From positions 149,922 through 213,921 of the forward strand of contig NZ_FWZT01000012.1 of NCBI RefSeq assembly GCF_900177345.1: DNA of 64,000 nucleotides, written 5' to 3'. How positions within the stretch are numbered: the first letter of the stretch is position 1; each line of letters starts with the position of its first letter. Of this stretch, positions 44,501-52,254 are shown piece by piece. Under the pieces are notes generated by a model that saw only the letters and a program-made list of their open reading frames with translations, was not told where the DNA came from and did no database searches. Made by a program: the position numbers and the translations under genes. Source of the stretch: Pseudobacteriovorax antillogorgiicola. Its GTDB lineage: Bacteria; Bdellovibrionota_B; Oligoflexia; Oligoflexales; Oligoflexaceae.

Positions 44501-44801
44501 TTCGTATACTAGACACACTAAAACTCCACCCAATCCCTAAGGTATCAATCCCATTTCTAGAATGATAGTTTAAGCCCAACTCAGGTGAAAAGTTTGCTGG
44601 CCCCGGAGGAAGGTCGAAGGACACCCTATAAGACATTGCTCCGGTAAACTCAGAAGGGCGGGGACTTTCACCGGAGGATTGAACCGTGCCACCGGAATTA
44701 GGGCGATTGAAATTTCCATAACGGCTTGGTGATTTATCTTCAGCCCAACCATTAGTTGAAAGGCTCAGTGTTAATGCGAGTATATATCGTAAATTGATCA
44801 T
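38541..44801 (-). CDS. TcB/TcC-like SpvB-FG-GAP-RHS toxin with deaminase tip (locus 2)
   Basis: About 2086 aa from the ATG at 44801 (GAGAG upstream; an ATG at 44816 is also in frame). Signal peptide to about NGWA-ED. Next come an SpvB-like domain (~40-330, GIGWSFSVSSIRRD); six FG-GAP repeats (DINQDSLPDIL, DMDGDRVSDII, DIDGDGLSDII, DMNADGLVDLV, DANGDGLKDLV, DIDGDGMEEIL); and a TcdB-like middle with YD/RHS repeats. The RHS core ends NNPMSFKDSTGL near 1883, with Ser where DPxGL is usual. A hydrophobic pre-toxin linker follows, then the GAK junction (~1985), CAE (~2027) and CVNC (~2067) of a deaminase tip. It is the last long gene of a large minus-strand operon and is followed by its immunity gene and the displaced cassettes. 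Confidence 0.88.
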   Translation of the reverse strand: MINLRYILALTLSLSTNGWAEDKSPSRYGNFNRPNSGGTVQSSGESPRPSEFTGAMSYRVSFDLPPGPANFSPELGLNYHSRNGIDTLGIGWSFSVSSIRRDTGLGIPDYDFKHVKDAKIPFKLGESLVFESEDEGISTFRLERSSEFISVEYHSRGFSINSRSFEKGWLVKKADGVKVYYPTDPCAIVQDIEDRMKPCHEDIVSNKVSSWLPRFYLDKQGNTIEYRYKKIHGQLVVDQILYGKSKVQFNYFTDARPDTLIAYSQGFPTYKAALASSVSIYYDEQIWKKYCFNYDGPHLQGTLVAPDCKATGSTVGESLLRAHRVEDKDINTSVRLKDIYEFASEEDYIRVEERHPEKHFTYSSWMSYGDESERQLIFPVNGFNSAFDRDNILIDLNQDSLPDILRSGRKLLYSINSGRHGVDGSQEREELLEEKSNILTTGRLDTWFFRLNDMDGDRVSDIIEISLRKDSDSNYYLTWYGGQKSKTSEFFSTSNKMVLPKSWRPSDFKGKYSRFVDIDGDGLSDIITIVKIGRRYSFKVLVNHEGKEFREFQREIPSHQTEKLGPNTFDDESEYFRLRDMNADGLVDLVFLERSGFRTYFNQGNLFQATDKPLFAALAGTKPAEYGGGNLTTFDRNISLRELSDSWFVDANGDGLKDLVNVNSRNRGELRILLNRSNGRMRSVFDLILVQKEDAPRPNLLPTEPEFSRVLDIDGDGMEEILFSYSDRIYMIDFNRKSSGKELVKSGLLTRVSHDNGLRTSIAYTSSTAEYLRDVKQKYSNTRALPRAISLVKRVVTQVPHTKTKVSEFYYHDGHYDYSRREFIGFKNVDVVTIGRSLEDSNLVKKTYYDGSANDGGYAFSGQPKSTVELALEENTYLKELITKKLEIHTLPEVSLIQHSREQSLVSGKPGDSVQTDFEFNLKSYQQSHVVCLKKKVTRHFRGDDYLKGDQVVFGGIQETLDCDQYGARTSYKRVFLDTHSKPQDARSLEQIIEYDDSFYDDHNYLLIENDASYLDDRKVLEKKYEYFPNGLLDNEKQWIRDASYKTTSFTYDEYGNPLTESHGSNKYTYTWLDGTFLKTVVNPLKQSQEAIYDCDQVAEEMTLFGLSCEGNGRLLKLTNANKVATYFEYDSLGRVVSKFNALSGLKVEFRYKWGDFQSWDRVLMSHSLPSNSGTFQYLNFSDQYGIVRAKLAQAEAKSDGTLVKGARVNEFLIPDAKGKIKSQFFPFFLKENIGELFKLGYLDLPANEKMISLSYDHLGRLLKKVYPNGKTHEYKWEGYQKEFKTGYFSFDGVWQEKFEYVLSGPSQKVLAFTNGNKNTYSYDYDGLGRLISVKDPLNNEISIDWNGLSEKAKIVSPSVGILNYIYDDLGRIEQKLITNHQGSQVLEHNRFTFDKLNRVKQRFVNEKLAFSYQYDRKIEVSDNVKECLHGVAQYPIGKLSEVEVFGYQVPIKRFYAWDQSGNLRCDINEISERTFVESHTYDMLDRPIKIVDSIGFVREYDYQDDQYLRGIPGYADEIFYNEKGQLDSVRQDTIGLTIDYQYDPETLSLTNITSATDKGGILQKLSYQLDGLSHIVGVVDEVKNSLHQNSGARYTYDDAGQLVTWQASHSDIVETFVYDEVGNFKSNPLFSRNPMLSGKAPYQPSGTLDKPYLFDEFGRLQKSPSISAATWGYDNKLTRITTAGGGDSEFAYDHTGRRVWKSTTDNLGQRTETYFPSENYHEEHREDEIVGYSSVFFEKDRVVKVEHRPSGSKTFWSLRDHLQGSNIVLSDLGEMREQIVYSPYGTELEPSGRWKTFLDSLAFEAKPRKTSYRFTGHYKDEESNIYYAGERYYDQSIGRFISPDPLFLENPEQCLKSPIECNLYSYGKNNPMSFKDSTGLVAETPWDGYNFGLGAVSLSRNLAIGNYGWATVDAAGMLYDGVSTLVPGLPGGASTFINVMRYSDEVVDAGQATVRAGKDLLRRVGRNSQSTGTLDAIAGAKAAEQARDATAHQLKRKHATYSGGYKDGKVVSGCSSNPTGCAEDSIARQLGSDANMTKAVGWRRNKTTRELELREIPVCVNCQSKYSRGQFPKDVKFDSGGAWSN

Positions 44802-44822
44802 TTTTCTCTCGATCATAGATGG

Positions 44823-46016
44823 CTAGATATTAATTTTCTGGCAACTTATTATTCTGTCTGCAGCAGCGGAATCAGAGGTCTTGGTTTTTGACCAATAGGA
44901 ACTCAATTGAGGAAAGTCAGCTGCAATTGATTCACAAAATTGATCGACTGTTAGATCGGTTGTAATCTTGCCGGTACAAACTAAGTTTGAGCCGACTCCA
45001 CCATAGTCATAGTCACAAATATCTTCAGTTGGAGCAATTTCCTCAAGAACTTGAAACAAGCCCCAGTTAGTACAATAGTAAGATCGGCAAAGACCAGCTG
45101 CTTTCTTTTTCACTTCACGGACATCTAATTGAGATTGTAAGTTCTGGATTGTTGTTTTTTTAGATTCTATGCTGCTGATCGTGGAATCGATAGAATCGCT
45201 TGACTTATTAATCAACTCTGTGGTTGCAGTATCAATACTAGAGCTAGCCAGCAATGTCATCGCATCAACCAGGAGCAACGCTTGTCTATTGAACTCAAGA
45301 TAGCGATTAAACTCTTCGGTAACCTTTTTCTCGGCACTATTATATTGCTGTTGGATAGTATGAAGATCACTAGATAAACGTTTTTGCTCTACGCTAAGCT
45401 TTGAAATAATAGACTTAGCGTCGGAAAGGAAATTTTCGCTAATCTTCTGCTTTTCAAAAAAAGCAGAATAAAACGGGCTAGCACTGCTGTTGAAGTAGAA
45501 CTTTAATCTTGTATCGATAGCATCAGAAACGACAGCGGACGGCTCTCGTTTATCTTCTAGATTGCAAAGACTATCATAATCTTTTCCAAGGAACACACCA
45601 CACTGTTTGTATTGTTTTTTTATAGTAGCCAGATCTTCTTCAGCCTTAAACCGACTAAAGTCTACATTTGCATAGTCTGCAGAAAGTAGAAAATCATAGC
45701 TCTTTTTGCGATAGCTGCACAATTCAGCCTTAACACGACTTTCATTTCCCCCTACAAGGGCTAGACCTCTGCCACAGTTAATAAGACCCAATAAAAAACT
45801 ACTGGTATCTTTAATCTGATTTCCAACCGCCTCTTCATTTTCAGTTCGAATTAGCTGATTTTCAGCAAGGTCATAGTCTTCCGCGATGAAGCATGAGATC
45901 CCTGTCTTCAACCTTGTTTCTATGCTTGTATTCTTCTCTGGATCACAACCTTCAGCGATTGAAGCTTCAGACTGTATCCCAAGAACAATTGCTATCAATG
46001 AGATAAGCCACTTCAT
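44823..46016 (-). CDS. Exported coiled-coil protein in the Tc-like operon
   Basis: 397 aa with a signal peptide (residues 1-22, SEASIA-EG). The N-terminal half has several cysteines and TPR-like helices (GISCFIAEDYDLAENQL). The middle is a long coiled coil (~195-300) containing a hydrophobic stretch (ALLLVDAMTLLASSS), and the C-terminus is Cys-rich. It overlaps the upstream 112-aa gene by 4 bp, and the toxin frame starts 6-21 bp downstream. It may act with the TcA-like protein; no family recognised. Confidence 0.8.
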   Translation of the reverse strand: MKWLISLIAIVLGIQSEASIAEGCDPEKNTSIETRLKTGISCFIAEDYDLAENQLIRTENEEAVGNQIKDTSSFLLGLINCGRGLALVGGNESRVKAELCSYRKKSYDFLLSADYANVDFSRFKAEEDLATIKKQYKQCGVFLGKDYDSLCNLEDKREPSAVVSDAIDTRLKFYFNSSASPFYSAFFEKQKISENFLSDAKSIISKLSVEQKRLSSDLHTIQQQYNSAEKKVTEEFNRYLEFNRQALLLVDAMTLLASSSIDTATTELINKSSDSIDSTISSIESKKTTIQNLQSQLDVREVKKKAAGLCRSYYCTNWGLFQVLEEIAPTEDICDYDYGGVGSNLVCTGKITTDLTVDQFCESIAADFPQLSSYWSKTKTSDSAAADRIISCQKINI

Positions 46017-46351
46017 TGATCACCTCTCGACTTGAGTTTGATATTCTCTTTACACACTTTTCCCTTTCCCGAAAGGACTTCAGTGCAATCTCTGCGACAT
46101 TTATAGTCAACATTCACATCATCGCCTACTCTCCGCCTGATGTAGTTACCAACATTAAGGCAAGATTCTAGGGAGTCAAAGGAACCAATTTTAGCAGGTT
46201 TTTCGAGCAATTCCTTCAAGTTGGTATGAGTTATAAATACTCCATGCCATAACTTCTTATCTTGATAGTCATGATATCCTTGGCTCATAGCAGATCCTAG
46301 TAGTGCACCCAGCAATAGAGCTGCCAACTTGCTTTTCAATATCTTATTCAT
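46013..46351 (-). CDS. Small exported or anchored Cys-containing protein
   Basis: 112 aa. Hydrophobic segment (about 8-24) after MNKILKSK, then a small domain with four cysteines (SCLN, YKCRRDCTEV, KVCKEN). It overlaps both neighbours by 4 bp (ATGA type), so it is translationally coupled in the operon. Unknown function. Confidence 0.7.
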   Translation of the reverse strand: MNKILKSKLAALLLGALLGSAMSQGYHDYQDKKLWHGVFITHTNLKELLEKPAKIGSFDSLESCLNVGNYIRRRVGDDVNVDYKCRRDCTEVLSGKGKVCKENIKLKSRGDQ

Positions 46352-49300
46352 TGATTCTGTTCTCCTATAAACCAGATATGAACACCTAGTCCTTCAATTT
46401 GAGACTCCTCACCTTTACACGGTGTAGGAATTCTTCTAGGAGGCAAAGATCCTTCAGGGTCAACGTAGAACGGATAGTGGAGCTTCCATAAACCGTTGAC
46501 GGCCCTACCGGCCAATGGAAACCTGACAGCGTCACTCCGTTCCCCTAAAGATCCTGGATTGGTCATATAAACCCCACCTATAGTTCTCGCGATGCGATCT
46601 ATCTCTCTAACTTGATCAAAATCAGAGTCTAGACTTCTAGAAAAGAACATCGAATATGGCAGATCGTAGCTCTCGGTAAAAAAGTATTCATAGCGATATA
46701 CTCCTGAGACGAAGCGATCGTTATGATTCATCCCCATGTGCGTAAGTGTAACTGGAATCTGTCCGATAAGATCACATCTCCTGTCGAATATGAATCTCAC
46801 ATCGATAATCCTCTTATGGTGGTATGAGTTGAATGAGGGTGAGTTGATCTGATAGGGATTGTTTTGAAGAATCACGTCACCAAAGCTAAAGTATGTTTCC
46901 CCATTGGCTGCTAGATCTTCGAAGACAGGTGAACCTGTTAGGTCAATATAAACATGTTGCGCAAAAGTCTCTGTTTTTTCTCCCCTAACAGCATCATCGA
47001 TATTTTCCTTCATCTCGTGAAGAGCAGTTGATGATGTCAAGTAGGTTGCTTGAAGCACCTCTGGACGCGGCATTGATAGACTGACTTTCTTAGTATATTC
47101 GGCCAAAGCGATATTACTCTCATAAAGCAGCTGACGCCTTTCTTCAACCAAGTCGGCAAGATTCGGCAACATATCACGGACTATCTTTTGATTACGAGAA
47201 AACCTCTGGACTGGACTATCCTGCTGATCTTTTTCTAGACTACTCGTGAGGGAATCAACGATCTCCTTACTGGTTTTGTCAATCTGAAACTGAAGAGCAT
47301 TGATACTCGAATTCAGATCATCGATTTGCTGCCACCTAGTGTCATTTGTCGAGGAGCTCAGCTTGCTTAAGCTCTTTAATCGATTAAAGTAGTCCTCTTT
47401 ATTATCAAATAGACTCTTTAACTCATCAACATAGTTGGTGGTATTCGATCTTATTAGAATATAGTTCTTGCTGCGAAGACTAGAGATAGCTTTGCTAATC
47501 TTCTCACTTTCATCAGTTAAAAACTCAATGTCAGATTGTAAGTCTAAAAGATTTTCCTTCATCTTCGTAACAGAGATCAGAATGTTCTTTTCGTTTAAGA
47601 GAGTATTATTTAGCTTATCAAGCTCAATGTTAAGCCTTTCAATTTCGCTTTTCTTATTGGCTATAGACTCTTCCTTAACTTTGATCGCACTCAAAATTTT
47701 AGAGAGTTGATTTCTCTCATAGCTCTCATCTTGACTTCTCTGTAGGAGCCGATATTCCAAAGCATGAAGTTGTTCTTGAGCATTTGACAATGTAGATTCG
47801 AGATTAAGAATATCTCTTTCGCAGGTATAAGTTGCTAATTGGGATCTTCCTCGTTCTATTCCAAGTTTTCTAGACTGAGTATCTTCTAAGTCTCCAAGTT
47901 CGGCCAGCTTAACAGTTGTTCTGAGAGAGGCGATACTTTTTGCTAGATTCGCTGCTGTTAGACTGTTTTCTAGCCGTTCTAATGATGTCTCAAAGGCCTT
48001 GAGATTGTTGACATACTCCAATTGACGTTCACCGAATTGAAGGGCTGATTCAGCCATGTATGATAAGTGACCCCACATGACTTCCGACTCATCTGCGAAA
48101 ACCTTGTTCTCTCTAATCGTACCAGTAATCGTCCCGCCATAGGCTCCCAAATCGATTAGATTGACTTCACTTATCATACCACCAGCTATAGCTTTCGATT
48201 TAGAGACTAGGGCTTCTATTCTTGATCTCAAAAGAGCCGCTTCGTAGGTATTCCTAATATCCTTCATATTGCTATTCTGTACTTTAAAATATGCAATCTG
48301 ATTCTTTAGTTGGTCAACTTGACTCTTCGCATTGGAGGCATCAATTCGAGCAAGTTCCAATTCATTTTCGTACATCAATTTGAGAGTTTGGTTCTTTTCA
48401 ATGATGTCTTCTAAAGTCTTATTGTTATCGTCGTCAATCAGAGCTTTAATCTCGTTTTGAAGACTACAGATATCATCTTGCTTGACTCCAATCTTCTCCA
48501 ATATATCTATACGATTTTCGATTATGTCTTTTTGTTTTTCTATTTCCGTGAGAGCGGTTTCCATAGTAAAACTAATTCGATCACTATAGAACTTCCGATC
48601 TACTTCAAGTTGATTTTTTTCGGCTTCAAGAATTTTTAGTTCATTTTTCCTTTCTCCGAGTATACCTGTAGAATCAAGGTTATTAGGGTCACCTCTCATC
48701 TGTGCCAACTCTAATTCTAAGTTCCTAATAACCTGATTCTTTAGACGATCTTCTTCAGCTTGCAACCTAACAATCTCGTTTGTCAGGTGGTAGTCCGCTG
48801 AGGCTCTGTCTATTTTATAGCGAATGGATTGTCTTTCATCTAAGGCCGAAGAGAGCATCTCTGAGTTCAATTGAATGGACTCTTCACGCTTGATACGATC
48901 TTCTTGGATTTGGGTTTCAAGTTGTAAAGAGGTTAGCTGTAACTCGTAGTTAACCTGAGTTTCAGCATTACGATTTTTCCAATCAAAACCCTCTATCTGT
49001 GTCCTAATGGATGATGCTTGGCTAGACATCTGAGCGATTTTGGCATTCATTGCAGCTAAGGTCTGAGATTTGATCGCAATTTGTTCATCATCAACCCATC
49101 GCTTTTCATTTTGCTCCATGTTTGCAACCGAGATACCAGAGTTCTCTAGTTCCTTGACTCGGTTCGCTATTCTATCTTCTATATTTCGCGTTCTAGAAAT
49201 CTTATCATTGAGTTCACTTTTCAACTCGAACAATGTTTTAGAAGACACGCTAAATGGGTTAATAGAGGGGAAGTAATAGCCCTTATTGATGGCCTCCATA

Positions 49301-50076
49301 CGAGTTTCTACTTTCTCTAAGAGACTATTAGCCTTGCCTGCTAATTCAGGCATCTGATTTCCTGGAATATCTGTCATAGCATCTATGATGCTTTTCATCG
49401 CCATGGTATAGCGAATACCAGCGCTCCGAAACTTACTGTCAATCCCATCCGAGCTGGCCGTAGAAATCATATACTGGTTAAGAGGAGCCTTGACAGTTTG
49501 ATGGAAATGGTCACCTTCGTAGATTAATATCTTCGCCCTCGCCAGCTTGAGTTTGACCAGTCGACTCATAAAGTCGAAAAAATTATTGTTGTCAAATTCA
49601 CAAGGTAGAACACTAGTCACACACGAAGGAGTTGAAACCTCATCGGTGCGAGCCCTTGAAGACTCTCCATCACCGCCAGACTCTAATCCGTGCATCAGAT
49701 TCTTGATACCCATGCTAGCTAATGTCTGACCTCGAACACTTAACTCTTCTATACCTTTGGAGGGACCTGGAGTCAGATCGTTAATGCTTAGCAAAAATCC
49801 ATAGTAATCAACCAGACCAACATAGCAGCTACTATCACATGAGTTTGATATGTTTGTTAAGAAAGATTTCCAACGTTGACCTTCATCGGCCTGGTTATCG
49901 CTACATAAGTTATAGAGCTTGTCATGGTAGGAATTTAGAGACAAAAAATCAAAACGCGATGCTGCCAATTCCATACTAACAAGAATTTTGTCTACATTCT
50001 TCTTTAGACAGTACTTCTTCTCCCCAAAAAGGGGGAGAGAGGATAATATTAGTAAAGGTAGTAAAATTCTCTTCAT
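46348..50076 (-). CDS. TcA-like coiled-coil protein (locus 2)
   Basis: 1242 aa, exported (signal peptide ~1-18). An N-terminal helical domain reaches ~270, and long heptad helices run ~290-1000, interrupted near 640 by a Gly-rich hydrophobic piece (GGMISEVNLIDLGAYGGTIT), the place and character of the channel-tip turn in Tc A-subunit pores. The C-terminal ~200 residues follow the TcB-binding domain: SYHHKRIIDVRFIFD (~1085), where TcA has GHYxRRIKSVSLTIP; RFPLAGRAVNGLWKLHYP (~1190), where TcA has RYLPFEGxGAISSWxLxLP; and EGLGVHIWFI at the end, where TcA has SDVILHLRYT. With the TcB/TcC-like protein two genes downstream it would form a shortened injection toxin. The assignment is by motif order, not by search. 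Confidence 0.75.
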   Translation of the reverse strand: MKRILLPLLILSSLPLFGEKKYCLKKNVDKILVSMELAASRFDFLSLNSYHDKLYNLCSDNQADEGQRWKSFLTNISNSCDSSCYVGLVDYYGFLLSINDLTPGPSKGIEELSVRGQTLASMGIKNLMHGLESGGDGESSRARTDEVSTPSCVTSVLPCEFDNNNFFDFMSRLVKLKLARAKILIYEGDHFHQTVKAPLNQYMISTASSDGIDSKFRSAGIRYTMAMKSIIDAMTDIPGNQMPELAGKANSLLEKVETRMEAINKGYYFPSINPFSVSSKTLFELKSELNDKISRTRNIEDRIANRVKELENSGISVANMEQNEKRWVDDEQIAIKSQTLAAMNAKIAQMSSQASSIRTQIEGFDWKNRNAETQVNYELQLTSLQLETQIQEDRIKREESIQLNSEMLSSALDERQSIRYKIDRASADYHLTNEIVRLQAEEDRLKNQVIRNLELELAQMRGDPNNLDSTGILGERKNELKILEAEKNQLEVDRKFYSDRISFTMETALTEIEKQKDIIENRIDILEKIGVKQDDICSLQNEIKALIDDDNNKTLEDIIEKNQTLKLMYENELELARIDASNAKSQVDQLKNQIAYFKVQNSNMKDIRNTYEAALLRSRIEALVSKSKAIAGGMISEVNLIDLGAYGGTITGTIRENKVFADESEVMWGHLSYMAESALQFGERQLEYVNNLKAFETSLERLENSLTAANLAKSIASLRTTVKLAELGDLEDTQSRKLGIERGRSQLATYTCERDILNLESTLSNAQEQLHALEYRLLQRSQDESYERNQLSKILSAIKVKEESIANKKSEIERLNIELDKLNNTLLNEKNILISVTKMKENLLDLQSDIEFLTDESEKISKAISSLRSKNYILIRSNTTNYVDELKSLFDNKEDYFNRLKSLSKLSSSTNDTRWQQIDDLNSSINALQFQIDKTSKEIVDSLTSSLEKDQQDSPVQRFSRNQKIVRDMLPNLADLVEERRQLLYESNIALAEYTKKVSLSMPRPEVLQATYLTSSTALHEMKENIDDAVRGEKTETFAQHVYIDLTGSPVFEDLAANGETYFSFGDVILQNNPYQINSPSFNSYHHKRIIDVRFIFDRRCDLIGQIPVTLTHMGMNHNDRFVSGVYRYEYFFTESYDLPYSMFFSRSLDSDFDQVREIDRIARTIGGVYMTNPGSLGERSDAVRFPLAGRAVNGLWKLHYPFYVDPEGSLPPRRIPTPCKGEESQIEGLGVHIWFIGEQNQ

Positions 50077-51182
50077 CAGTTGCTTTCCTCATTTATCTTT
50101 TTAACATAGTCATTGAGGCCCTTCTGAAGTAAGTCCGTGCTATCTATAAATTCGCTCGAAGAGGTTCGCTGTTTTGAACTAATGCAACTTTCCAACGATC
50201 TCTTTAGGTTCGCTTGATGAGGAAGTTCACAGCCAAGCAATTTGAAAAGAGCCGCGACTGAATCCTTAGCCGCCGCTACCTTAGTTTCCAAGGAATCCAA
50301 ATTTTCAGAGGTAGGACGTTCGCACTCGAGCGTTTTATCCGCAATCTTACATTTGGAGGCGATAAGATGTGCCTTAAGTTTTCCTACTTTGTCGTCGTTT
50401 CCTTCCGACCCTTCTTTTAGACTTTCAGCGGAGGAATCGAGCCCTAGACTATCATTTTCAACGGCCTTAAAGTTTATCGCAGTACTTTGGACTCTATCAA
50501 CTAGGCCGAGAGATCCATTTTCACCATAAAGAGATGCCATTAGTGAAGTGAAATCAGCTGTCTTCATAGTTTCGTAGTAGTTACTGATCTCTTGCTTTGA
50601 GTTTCGGAGAATGGCAGCAGTCTTCGAAGATTGATCCAAGATCTTATCTTCAAGCTGAGAGTCGACAATAGATTCTATACTACCACTGCTATCAGCTGCC
50701 GATCGTTTTTCGGAGCATTTCTTTGCCCAAGCTGAAAGACTCTCTTCCAAATTCTCCGGCCATTTCACCTTTGTACCAGCTATTGTGATATCTTCTAAAT
50801 CTAGAGTTAAATCTGACTGATACCTGGGCAGGATTAACTCGATCTTTTCAACCATCTTGCATCGTACGGATTCGTCTGTGACGTTTTTTGCCAAGGTGAA
50901 TAAAGAGATAATAAGATGTTTACTTGCCAAACGCTTCTTCTTGATCTCTCGATTCAATTTACTTATATCTGAGTCATCTAGTACTTTCATCCGACTCTGA
51001 ACATCATTAATATACAGGTTGAGTTCCAATATATTTTCCCAGAGCAACTGCTTACTTGTCTGAACATTGTAATCTGATGGAAGAGATGTAAGGAGTCCGG
51101 TCTCACTCTGCTCAGCCCAAACTACATTCGTGCTTGCAAATAAGCTGAGTATGAAAATAGTAGTATTGATTCTTCTATTCAC
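50076..51182 (-). CDS. Exported helical protein in the Tc-like operon
   Basis: About 368 aa. The frame opens at 51224, but a GTG at 51182 with AAGGAG seven bases upstream starts directly before a signal peptide (INTTIFILSLFASTNVVWA) and overlaps the previous gene by only 8 bp, so GTG is preferred. The mature part is helical, Ser/Glu/Lys-rich, with five or six cysteines. No domain recognised. Its stop overlaps the start of the TcA-like gene. Confidence 0.75.
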   Translation of the reverse strand: MNRRINTTIFILSLFASTNVVWAEQSETGLLTSLPSDYNVQTSKQLLWENILELNLYINDVQSRMKVLDDSDISKLNREIKKKRLASKHLIISLFTLAKNVTDESVRCKMVEKIELILPRYQSDLTLDLEDITIAGTKVKWPENLEESLSAWAKKCSEKRSAADSSGSIESIVDSQLEDKILDQSSKTAAILRNSKQEISNYYETMKTADFTSLMASLYGENGSLGLVDRVQSTAINFKAVENDSLGLDSSAESLKEGSEGNDDKVGKLKAHLIASKCKIADKTLECERPTSENLDSLETKVAAAKDSVAALFKLLGCELPHQANLKRSLESCISSKQRTSSSEFIDSTDLLQKGLNDYVKKINEESN

Positions 51183-52254
51183 CTTGGATCTCCTTGCAAA
51201 AGTACATGTCAGCATAGGCATCACAAATGTGATTCATCTCAGGGTATTGCCTGTAAGAACTATTTAGCTCCTCTGAAGATCGTTTTAACTCAATCTCCGC
51301 TCTACTAATAGAACTGGCTTCACTATTTAGGTCGGCCTGAAAGGATCTAAACGCAAATCCCTCAAAATAGGAAGAAAATTCAGCTATATCCTTCTCATCA
51401 GCTGAAGCTTTACGACCTCTAATTGCATTGTTCTCGCGAGCTTCTTTAAATGCCTTGGTTTGAGAAGAAAGGGCCCTAGCATCAGGAAATTCGTCAAAGA
51501 ATTTCTCTCTAAGGTTATTTTTAGCACGTAGCTTGTTGAGTCGAATGGTTCCCTTTCGGCCAGCGAACTCCCAAACTAAGTCAGTCGTATTTCCAATTGG
51601 CTCAGAAGTTGATATCTCCCCATCCACCATACGACCTTCCACCTTTGCTTTTTCAAGCTTAGAAACGATATCACCAGTACTTTTCATTAGATCATTAATT
51701 TGGACGTAAACAGATCCAAAAGCCTTACGTCTCTTGCGATTATCAATCAGATAGAGCTTAATCTTTTCCTCTAAGACTTGGTTAACCTTGAAATCGACAC
51801 TATTCTGATCAAAAACTTTGGAGTCGCAGCCACTTTTAGCAATAATCCCTTGAAAGATAGATGATCGAAACATCCACTCTGCTATTTGATCTTCGTCTGC
51901 CTTATCTTCAAGACTAGAGCTAGCCAACCTAAGGAACCGATTAATGGAAATCAAACCTTGCTCACCATAGGAGCAACGATGTTCCGGTTTGGAACGAATA
52001 AAGGTTCCAAACCAAGCAGCGCTCTTATAAAAAACTCTAGAAAGAACTGCTTCAGAAACTACTTCAGGGAGATTCCCTTCGTTAATAACAATGTTATCTA
52101 GAATTTCGTCATAACTACCTTTTTGCAACAACTGCTCACACTCTAGGTAAGCTCCTTTACTAGTCAGTCCCGCTGTCGTGCAACTCTTAATTTCAACGCT
52201 CAAAGCATGTGTTGAAAAGAGGCCCAAAAGGCCTCCAATGAGGATAGCTCTCAT
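51175..52254 (-). CDS. Exported helical protein in the Tc-like operon
   Basis: 359 aa. Signal peptide MRAILIGGLLGLFSTHALS. The body is helical with conserved-looking cysteines (KSCTTAG, LECEQLL, HRCSYG, HICDAYADMYFC). The first half looks like TPR-type helices counting units (YLECEQLLQKGSYDEIL). Start codon overlaps the stop of the LRR gene (TAATG). Unknown function. Confidence 0.75.
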   Translation of the reverse strand: MRAILIGGLLGLFSTHALSVEIKSCTTAGLTSKGAYLECEQLLQKGSYDEILDNIVINEGNLPEVVSEAVLSRVFYKSAAWFGTFIRSKPEHRCSYGEQGLISINRFLRLASSSLEDKADEDQIAEWMFRSSIFQGIIAKSGCDSKVFDQNSVDFKVNQVLEEKIKLYLIDNRKRRKAFGSVYVQINDLMKSTGDIVSKLEKAKVEGRMVDGEISTSEPIGNTTDLVWEFAGRKGTIRLNKLRAKNNLREKFFDEFPDARALSSQTKAFKEARENNAIRGRKASADEKDIAEFSSYFEGFAFRSFQADLNSEASSISRAEIELKRSSEELNSSYRQYPEMNHICDAYADMYFCKEIQGE

